From a bacterium (GTDB lineage Bacteria; Bdellovibrionota; FAC87; UBA2466), in contig JALHPX010000025.1 in the NCBI GenBank assembly GCA_022842225.1, forward strand, positions 1-5,733: a stretch of 5,733 nt of DNA, read 5' to 3'. Positions within the stretch are counted from its first letter, which is position 1. Each line of letters begins with the position of its first letter. The notes beneath the pieces were generated by a model. It was not told the origin of the DNA. It saw nothing but the letters and a program-made list of their open reading frames with translations, and made no database searches. Shown here one piece after another: positions 1 to 4,880 of this stretch. The position numbers and the translations under genes are program-made.

Positions 1-764
1 TAGCCCGTCACCAAACCTACCGACGCAAAGAGCGCAGAAGATTGTCCGCTATCTGAAGGCATACTTAAGAGGGTATCGACGCTGGCCAGTAACTGCTTAG
101 CTCCCTCGCGAGTTGCGGGTGCAGAAGCGGGATCGCGGCTGATGGTTTCGGCCATTTCCTTGGCCGTCTTCCAGCTGGCTTCCGCGGCAGTGTCTTCCTT
201 GCGCCGTTTCGCAATCACGCCGAGATAAAAATGCGAAGGGGCTTTGAGGCCTTCGACATCTGACCGCACGACGGAACGAAAGTTGGATTGAGCGTCTCGT
301 AAATCACCTTCTTCCATCGCGATAATGCCTAGGTAGAACTTGGTGACCGGAATGTTGAATCCGGCCTTAAAGCATTTTTGCAAAAAGGGTTTTGCTTTGT
401 CGTATTTCTGCAACTGAACGAGCAACGTACCAATCTGAAACTCGTAGGAAAGAGCCTTTTCGTCGTCGATATGCGCTGACTTGGCCAACTTGCGGAGTTT
501 TAGAAAAACTCGCGCGGCATCTTTCCAGTTCTCTTTTGATTTCAGCACTAGGCCCTTTAGCTCAAGGGCTTTAATATTGTCCGGCTGTTCAGAAAGAATC
601 GCGTCTAACTTCGGCATTGCCTTATCCGCATTGCCTGCTTGGTATTCCAGCACGGCTTCGGAGTACTCCGCTTCTTTTTCTTGGGGCATATCCACTGTTG
701 CCCAGGCTTGTGCGAAGCTGGCAATGACGCACACGATGGAAACCCACGTTGAGTGATTCTTCAT
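1..764 (-). CDS. Exported tetratricopeptide-repeat protein (N-terminal part; gene runs off the left edge)
   Basis: The frame is open from an ATG at 764 down to position 1, giving 254 residues. The N-terminus has a short polar start, a hydrophobic core (about residues 7-19) and a signal peptidase I site (FAQAWA, cleavage near residue 22), so the protein should reach the periplasm or outer membrane. The mature part is helical with about five TPR-like units near residues 33-61, 66-94, 103-134, 141-170 and 176-205, showing typical signatures such as YQAGNADKAMPKLDAIL and LGIIAMEEGDLRDAQSNF. TPRs are protein-docking scaffolds, so the partner is unknown. After about residue 232 the helical pattern gives way to a Ser/Gly-rich stretch ending ALFASVGLVTG, which could begin an outer-membrane beta-barrel; that is inference. 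The last two bases (TA) could start a Tyr codon or a stop, so the true end is not visible. It is divergent from the FecR-cyclase operon and shares its promoter region. A GGGGG Shine-Dalgarno lies 5 nt before the ATG. Exact function not recognised. Confidence 0.88.
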   Translation of the reverse strand, partial: MKNHSTWVSIVCVIASFAQAWATVDMPQEKEAEYSEAVLEYQAGNADKAMPKLDAILSEQPDNIKALELKGLVLKSKENWKDAARVFLKLRKLAKSAHIDDEKALSYEFQIGTLLVQLQKYDKAKPFLQKCFKAGFNIPVTKFYLGIIAMEEGDLRDAQSNFRSVVRSDVEGLKAPSHFYLGVIAKRRKEDTAAEASWKTAKEMAETISRDPASAPATREGAKQLLASVDTLLSMPSDSGQSSALFASVGLVTG

Positions 765-769
765 TTATT

Positions 770-774
770 CCCCC
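770..774 (-). promoter_or_regulatory. Ribosome binding site of the TPR gene
   Basis: On the minus strand GGGGG, followed by AATAA, ends 5 nt before the ATG at 764. It is a moderate anti-16S match at good spacing and supports this ATG, which also gives a complete signal peptide. Confidence 0.5.
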
Positions 775-790
775 GGAGTGTTGCAAGAGT

Positions 791-819
791 ATTCTACCTT
801 TCTTGAGTTAACCTTCCAA
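791..819 (-). promoter_or_regulatory. Sigma70-type promoter for the TPR gene
   Basis: On the minus strand TTGGAA (814-819) and TAGAAT (791-796) are separated by exactly 17 bp. They match the -35 and -10 consensus at 4/6 and 5/6 positions. The start of transcription would fall near 784, giving a leader of about 20 nt that contains the Shine-Dalgarno. This is the best promoter match in the window. It assumes a housekeeping sigma factor with standard specificity. Confidence 0.55.
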
Positions 820-831
820 TCGCGTTACCCT
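803..831 (+). promoter_or_regulatory. Probable promoter of the FecR-CHASE2 cyclase operon
   Basis: TTGAGT (803-808) and TACCCT (826-831) are separated by 17 bp. The -35 matches TTGACA at 4/6. The -10 keeps only the essential TA...T positions, so the promoter would be weak or activator-dependent. Transcription would start near 838, leaving a leader of about 38 nt before the ATG at 876. It overlaps the opposing TPR promoter almost completely. Confidence 0.38.
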
Positions 832-866
832 ACTTGCATCACGATATTTTATCTTTTTCTTTGCCT

Positions 867-870
867 GAGG
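867..870 (+). promoter_or_regulatory. Ribosome binding site that sets the FecR-protein start
   Basis: GAGG (within TGAGGA) lies 5 nt before the ATG at 876. The upstream in-frame alternative, a TTG at 834, has no comparable site and would put 14 extra residues ahead of an otherwise normal signal peptide. The ATG at 876 is therefore chosen. Confidence 0.7.
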
Positions 871-875
871 AAAAA

Positions 876-1820
876 ATGACATCACGAGCAAAATGGTTGC
901 TATGCCTTGGCTTGTTTTGCTTCAGCCTTTCCGCGATGGCCGCCGAATCGACGACAACGGCTCGCGTAGTCTCGATCAATGGCAGCGCCACGCTGGGCGA
1001 TCTGCCACTCCAAGTGGGACAAAACGTTGCGGTGGGTGAATGGATTCGAACCAGCGCGTCGTCGGGTGTGAAGCTGCTCATGCCCGATCGCAGTGTCATT
1101 GATATTGGTCCCAACACACAATTTCGTGTGCAGACCGCTGTCGCAGATGCCACGGACGGTCAATTAGAGTGGGGTTCTGTGCGCGCCTCGATTCAAAAAC
1201 GGCTAGAGGGCAAGACCAAGTTTCGTGTCCGCACGAAATCGTCGGTACTTTCCGCGCGCGGCACCGAATTTGCGGTCAGCAGCTTTCCTAAGCCAGGAAC
1301 AAAGAACCAGTTTACGGATCAAGTAACGGTACGAAGTGGCATTGTGGAAATGCAGGCTCCCGGACTTGAAAAACTCATGCTAGATGCGGGCAAGCAGGTA
1401 ACAGCACTTGCGCAAACTACCGCGCAGGGCGTGAGTGTCGACGGCAAATCGTTTAAGCCGGTGGACTTACCTTCTGACTCGCTGCAGAAGACGATGACGG
1501 TTGCGACCGTTGCCGACGATACCTTTCGCCAAGTGGTAGTGCTTCCTAATTCTCAAGCAGACAGGACGCCTGGCTCCGAAGGCCAACCCCCAGCGGGCAA
1601 AGTGGCCCATTTTGGCCAAGACGCTTTGGCTGGTGCCAACTTAAAGGCAGCGAAAGATCCAGAAGGGCACCACGGTCTCGGAACTCCGCCTCCGCTCAAA
1701 GACGCTTTCTTTCGTCCGAAGGATCAATCCCAAGTCAACGGTCTGAACAACGTGGCGGGCAGTAACATTGAGAAAAAACTCAATGACGGCGTCAACGTCA
1801 CAGTCGTTTTCAAACTCTAA
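876..1820 (+). CDS. Secreted FecR-domain protein, first gene of the cyclase operon
   Basis: This is a 314-residue protein from the ATG at 876. Residues 1-22 form a signal peptide (basic MTSRAK, hydrophobic core, cleavage at AMA before AES). The two cysteines in this stretch do not form a lipobox. Residues about 47-180 match the FecR domain: GQNVAVGEWIRT, then MPDRSVIDIGPNTQFRV, then LEWGSVRASI and the diagnostic FRVRTKSSVLSARGTEFAV (116-134). There is no N-terminal cytoplasmic anti-sigma region or transmembrane helix, so this is the free periplasmic type and not a FecR-like sigma regulator. Residues about 200-290 are a Pro/Gly-rich, probably flexible linker, and the protein ends in an alternating strand (VNVTVVFKL). 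The stop codon is 10 bp before the CHASE2 cyclase start, so the two are probably cotranscribed. I infer that it acts as a periplasmic partner or ligand sensor for the CHASE2 domain. The FecR family call is firm, the role is not. Confidence 0.9.
   Translation: MTSRAKWLLCLGLFCFSLSAMAAESTTTARVVSINGSATLGDLPLQVGQNVAVGEWIRTSASSGVKLLMPDRSVIDIGPNTQFRVQTAVADATDGQLEWGSVRASIQKRLEGKTKFRVRTKSSVLSARGTEFAVSSFPKPGTKNQFTDQVTVRSGIVEMQAPGLEKLMLDAGKQVTALAQTTAQGVSVDGKSFKPVDLPSDSLQKTMTVATVADDTFRQVVVLPNSQADRTPGSEGQPPAGKVAHFGQDALAGANLKAAKDPEGHHGLGTPPPLKDAFFRPKDQSQVNGLNNVAGSNIEKKLNDGVNVTVVFKL
1766..1785 (+). repeat. Perfect inverted repeat (7-bp stem, A6 loop) at the end of the FecR gene
   Basis: CATTGAG (1766-1772) and CTCAATG (1779-1785) are exact reverse complements around AAAAAA. 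The element lies in the last coding part of the FecR gene, 45 nt before the cyclase start. A second, shorter pair (TGACG 1784-1788, CGTCA 1796-1800) follows and shares two bases with it. No U-tract follows directly, so it is not a standard terminator. It could be an mRNA structure between the two cistrons, or chance. Confidence 0.4.
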
Positions 1821-1830
1821 GAGCTAAGAC

Positions 1831-4161
1831 GTGAGCAGAAAATTTCTCTGGCTGCAAATCGCCTGGATTTCCTTTTGCTCGATTGGCTTTTTGATTTATG
1901 AAATCGGCTCGCAGCATGGTCATGGCCGCTTCATTCAGAATCAGTTATTCACTCCGGTTCAGCGCCTCAATAGCTATCTCACCGATCTTCGCTATGCCGT
2001 TCGCGGTCCGCGCCCGGTAAAAAACCCTATCGTTATCGTGGAAATCGATGAAAGCGCGATTGAGATGCTGGGTCGGTGGCCCTGGCGACGTGACTACGTT
2101 GCCTACGTCATCGATAAGATTTTTGAAGCCGGCGCGGAGTACGTCGGGCTCGACTTATTTTTCTCCGAAGCCCAGCGCAGCGTGCCCGAAGAGTTAGAAA
2201 AGGTTTTGCAGGAGAAACAATTGGCTTCTTTGCTGGCGCCTTTTGATTTCGATGCGCAGTTGCAAGAGATGGTGGGGCACCACCGCGACAGGCTGGTGCT
2301 GGCCTGGGCCAGTGAATCCGAATGCCGCCCGTATTTTTCTTCGCCGGAGTACTGTCCGGTGACGCACCCAGATGCGCTTGCAACACATCCTCCGTACTTT
2401 GCCAAATTCGCGATGTCGGATTCGATTCATTTAGATACTGAGCGTGCAGCCAACACGGCTCTGTCGTCGGTGTCTACGCTGATTCCCAATCTCGAACGGT
2501 TAGACAGCTCGGCAAAATACGCAGGCTTTGTAAATGATTACCGGGATAAAGACGGGTTGGTACGTCGTACTTCTCTGATGACTCTCGTGGGCGGCCGGCC
2601 GTACGCCACGTTGCCACTGATGCTGGCAAAGCTTTGGAAGAAAGACGATTTTGATCTCGAAATTGGTCCAGATAATCGGATCTCGCGCTTGGCGTGGAAA
2701 GAGTCTAAGCAAAAAGTCGGCGCCAACGCATTGGGTGTGGCGCAGATTAATTTCCGCGGTAAGGAGCGCAGTTTTCCCTATGTCTCGGTCGGTGATATTT
2801 TGCAGGAATCTGAGAAGAGGGCGGACAGTCGGGATCTTGCGAGCGAATCCAAAAGCAGTGTCTTGAAAGGCGCAATCGCATTGGTGGGGCTTACTGCGAT
2901 TGGGCTCACCAAAGACGTGGTCGCAACGCCGTTTGATTCCACGATGCCCGGCGTAGAGGTCCACGCCAATATCCTAGACAACTTAATCTCCGGAGATTTT
3001 CTCAGGGACTCTGGCTCCTCGGGAATGGCGGTTTTTTCATTTTTTATGCTCGTTGGCTGCTCCGTTCTTTTGATTCTGATTGGCCGTAAATTAGAAGCTC
3101 GCCCGGCCATGCTGCTTTCGGTGGGAATCATCGTGCTTTTGGGTTTGGGGGATTTTCTGATCTTTTTCCCAGGCGATTACAATCTGAATTTGGCTTTCCA
3201 CTACGTGGCGTTTGCCGGCACTTTGGTCATCGGACTCGCCGCTAAATACATCGCGGAAGAAGAAAACCGTAAGTTTCTGCGAAGTGCGTTTTCGATGTAC
3301 GTGGCTCCTGCTGTCGTCGACAGCATTGTCAAAGATCCCGGACAGCTTTCTCTGGGCGGGCGCAAAGAGCAGCTCTCGATTTTATTCTCGGATATCCGTG
3401 GCTTCACCACTTTCTCTGAAAAGCTCGAGCCAAAAGTAATCAGCGAATTCCTAAATGAGTATCTGGGAATGCAGACGGAAATCGTCTTCTCTCACGGTGG
3501 GACGCTCGATAAGTATATCGGCGACGCTCTCATGGCCTTTTGGGGCGCGCCCTTAAAACTCCCCAATCACGCTGCACTAGCCTGCCAAGCCGTCGTGTCG
3601 CTCATGGACTCGCTGGAGAAACACCGCGCGCGTCTAAAGGAGCGGTACGGTATTCCCGTGCGCATTGGAATTGGTTTGCATTCGGGCGAAGTGAGCGTCG
3701 GCAACATGGGTAGTGCGCGGAGTTTTAATTACACCGTGATTGGCGACAACGTGAATCTATCGTCGAGACTGGAGGGCGCAACGAAGTATTTTGGAGTGAC
3801 GGCCCTCACCACGCGCGAAACTCTCGATTTAGCATTGTCGCAAGCCCACATCCTGCTGCCTCATCGCAGTATTTTGGATGTAAAGCTAAAGGGAAAGAAC
3901 AAGAACGTAGAACTCATTGAGATTCGCAACAAGCCCTTCGAAGACGCATGGCTCAGTCGCTTCAAGGAAGGCCGTAGTCTGTTTAGCGCCCGCAAATTTG
4001 CGGACGCCAAGAAAATATTCACCGAGCTTGATGCCCGTATCCTTAAAGAAACAGGCGAGGGCGACGGACCAAGCGCCACGATCAGTGGTTTCTGCGATGA
4101 GCTGCTCTTAAACCCTCCACCCCAGGATTGGGATGGCTCGTGGGTGCTGGATTCAAAGTAA
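1831..4161 (+). CDS. CHASE2-domain class III adenylate cyclase, inner-membrane receptor
   Basis: This 776-residue protein makes cAMP from ATP. It starts at a GTG 10 bp after the FecR-gene stop, with only a weak upstream AAGAG, so translation is probably coupled. The order is: N-terminal membrane helix (about 5-25); periplasmic CHASE2 sensor (about 30-390, with VIVEIDESAIEMLGRWPW and the closing VATPFDSTMPGVEVHANILDNL); three membrane helices (399-418, 427-446, 454-474); a short linker; the catalytic domain (about 510-690); and a helical tail. This is the standard CHASE2 receptor layout. Catalytic residues are complete: metal-binding D521 (FSDIRGFT) and D565 (KYIGDALMAFWG), transition-state N642 and R646 (DNVNLSSR), and the ATP-selecting pair K561 and T635, which indicates an adenylate cyclase of class IIIb and not a guanylate cyclase. 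The last 75 residues have a TPR-like helix pair, then GDGPS and PPPQDWDGSWVLDSK, a tail I recall from other CHASE2 cyclases. The active form should be a homodimer. Confidence 0.95.
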   Translation: MSRKFLWLQIAWISFCSIGFLIYEIGSQHGHGRFIQNQLFTPVQRLNSYLTDLRYAVRGPRPVKNPIVIVEIDESAIEMLGRWPWRRDYVAYVIDKIFEAGAEYVGLDLFFSEAQRSVPEELEKVLQEKQLASLLAPFDFDAQLQEMVGHHRDRLVLAWASESECRPYFSSPEYCPVTHPDALATHPPYFAKFAMSDSIHLDTERAANTALSSVSTLIPNLERLDSSAKYAGFVNDYRDKDGLVRRTSLMTLVGGRPYATLPLMLAKLWKKDDFDLEIGPDNRISRLAWKESKQKVGANALGVAQINFRGKERSFPYVSVGDILQESEKRADSRDLASESKSSVLKGAIALVGLTAIGLTKDVVATPFDSTMPGVEVHANILDNLISGDFLRDSGSSGMAVFSFFMLVGCSVLLILIGRKLEARPAMLLSVGIIVLLGLGDFLIFFPGDYNLNLAFHYVAFAGTLVIGLAAKYIAEEENRKFLRSAFSMYVAPAVVDSIVKDPGQLSLGGRKEQLSILFSDIRGFTTFSEKLEPKVISEFLNEYLGMQTEIVFSHGGTLDKYIGDALMAFWGAPLKLPNHAALACQAVVSLMDSLEKHRARLKERYGIPVRIGIGLHSGEVSVGNMGSARSFNYTVIGDNVNLSSRLEGATKYFGVTALTTRETLDLALSQAHILLPHRSILDVKLKGKNKNVELIEIRNKPFEDAWLSRFKEGRSLFSARKFADAKKIFTELDARILKETGEGDGPSATISGFCDELLLNPPPQDWDGSWVLDSK

Positions 4162-4767
4162 CTAAGACTTCTTTGGCGTCTTTACTTCCGCCATCTCCAG
4201 CAGGCTCTCGATCTGCTTCTGCAGCTTTTCGTCCGTCGGGGCGGTGCTGGACTTAAAGCGTCCAACGACTTTTCCGTCCTTATTAATAAGGAACTTTTCA
4301 AAATTCCAAGAAACCTCTTCCGGCTTGCCTTCAGTCACGGCCGTTAAAAACCTGTAAATGGGTTGTTTCTCAGCGCCTGTGACCTTGTCCTTGCCAAACA
4401 TAGGGAAGGTAATGCGGTAGTTCTTCTCGCAGAAAGTTTTGATATCCGCGTTCGAACCTGGCTCCTGGCTGCCAAAATCATTGCTTGGGAACGCTAGAAC
4501 CACCAATCCCTTGTCCTTATACTTCTGATAAACCGCCTCAAGACCTTGGTACTGAGGTGTGAATCCACACTGAGAAGCGGTATTTACGACCAGTGCGACC
4601 TTGCCCGTGTACTGACCGAGCGAAACGGTCTCTCCATCTATATTGGTTGCTTGCAAGGCATAGAGCCCTTGCGCTGTTTTTGAAGGAGCTTTTGCCGGAG
4701 TTTTTGCAGCAAAAACGCTGGAGCTGGTGACCAGCCCAACCAGGAAAAGTGTTTTAAAAGATTGCAT
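4162..4767 (-). CDS. Secreted glutathione peroxidase-family thiol peroxidase
   Basis: This 201-residue protein reduces hydrogen peroxide or lipid hydroperoxides. A signal peptide (residues 1-20, cleavage at SVFA before AKT) and a Lys/Pro/Ala-rich spacer precede a full-length GPx fold. The catalytic tetrad is present: Cys67 in VNTASQCGFTPQY, Gln101 in LAFPSNDFGSQEPG, and Trp154 with Asn155 in WNFEKFLINKDGKVVGRF. It uses cysteine and not selenocysteine. Cys113 in FCEKNYRITFP lies 46 residues after Cys67, the position of the resolving cysteine in yeast Gpx3-type enzymes. This suggests a 2-Cys enzyme recycled by a thioredoxin-like protein and not by glutathione. Being exported, it would need a periplasmic reductant. 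GGAGG lies 5 nt before the ATG. The TAG stop directly abuts the cyclase TAA, tail to tail with no gap. Family call is firm; electron donor is inferred. Confidence 0.95.
   Translation of the reverse strand: MQSFKTLFLVGLVTSSSVFAAKTPAKAPSKTAQGLYALQATNIDGETVSLGQYTGKVALVVNTASQCGFTPQYQGLEAVYQKYKDKGLVVLAFPSNDFGSQEPGSNADIKTFCEKNYRITFPMFGKDKVTGAEKQPIYRFLTAVTEGKPEEVSWNFEKFLINKDGKVVGRFKSSTAPTDEKLQKQIESLLEMAEVKTPKKS
4700..4716. repeat. Near-perfect palindrome inside the peroxidase signal-peptide coding region
   Basis: GTTTTTGC (4700-4707) and GCAAAAAC (4709-4716) are exact reverse complements around a single A. As RNA this gives a 7-bp stem with a 3-nt loop, about 50 nt downstream of the peroxidase start codon. 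It may be a small early mRNA hairpin, a binding site for a dimeric regulator, or a by-product of Ala/Lys codons. Confidence 0.3.
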
Positions 4768-4772
4768 GAAGG

Positions 4773-4777
4773 CCTCC
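4773..4777 (-). promoter_or_regulatory. Ribosome binding site of the glutathione peroxidase gene
   Basis: GGAGG on the minus strand ends 5 nt before the ATG at 4767. It is a core Shine-Dalgarno match at optimal spacing and confirms the start that includes the signal peptide. No convincing -35/-10 pair for this gene was found upstream on the minus strand between 4778 and 4880. Confidence 0.75.
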
Positions 4778-4813
4778 GCGTGGTGATGTTTATGAACTTA
4801 CTTCAATTCTCCC

Positions 4814-4842
4814 TTTACTGCCAGGCGCAAAGTCCCTAGTAT
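4814..4842 (+). promoter_or_regulatory. Probable promoter of hppA
   Basis: TTTACT (4814-4819) and TAGTAT (4837-4842) are separated by 17 bp and match the sigma70 consensus at 4/6 each. Transcription would begin near 4849, giving a leader of about 32 nt that contains the GAAGGGG Shine-Dalgarno (4864-4870). Confidence 0.42.
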
Positions 4843-4863
4843 TTCGGGCTCAACCTTGTGACC

Positions 4864-4870
4864 GAAGGGG
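4864..4870 (+). promoter_or_regulatory. Ribosome binding site of hppA, long spacing
   Basis: GAAGGGG ends 10 nt before the ATG at 4881, slightly longer than the usual 5-9 nt. It still supports that ATG over the internal in-frame ATG (residue 31), which would cut the first membrane helix in half. Confidence 0.45.
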
Positions 4871-4880
4871 CTTTAGACCT

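Noticed and set aside
375..386. Palindrome TTTTTGCAAAAA and nearby homopolymer runs as a possible frameshift site
   Set aside because: The TPR reading frame continues cleanly through it, and a short self-complementary A/T run is common by chance.
492..515. Hairpin GAGTTTT-AGA-AAAACTC with a bulged GCG/CGC extension inside the TPR gene
   Set aside because: It is mid-gene, not followed by a U-tract on either strand that would suggest termination, and is explained by Leu/Lys/Arg codons.
481..756. 91-residue open frame on the plus strand
   Set aside because: It is antisense to the TPR gene, whose signal peptide and repeats are clear. The translated product is Ser/Ala-rich with no recognisable features.
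834..875. Upstream in-frame TTG start for the FecR protein
   Set aside because: It has no ribosome site, lies at or before the predicted transcription start, and adds a polar stretch in front of a normal signal peptide. The ATG at 876 has GAGG at 5 nt.
765..875. CRP/cAMP receptor binding site, which would give feedback on the cyclase operon
   Set aside because: No TGTGA-N6-TCACA-like symmetric element is present here. The single TGTGA at 4857-4861 also lacks a second half-site.
2500..2964. 154-residue open frame on the minus strand
   Set aside because: It lies wholly antisense to the CHASE2 domain, shows no family motif and no convincing ribosome site.
4164..4180. AAGAC...GTCTT stem near the cyclase/peroxidase junction as a terminator
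   Set aside because: It has only 5 bp, is AT-rich and has no proper U-tract, so it is too weak to call.
4843..4866. TTCGG/CCGAA stem overlapping the hppA ribosome site as a possible translational switch
   Set aside because: The stem is short with a 14-nt loop, and its left arm lies upstream of the predicted transcription start near 4849.
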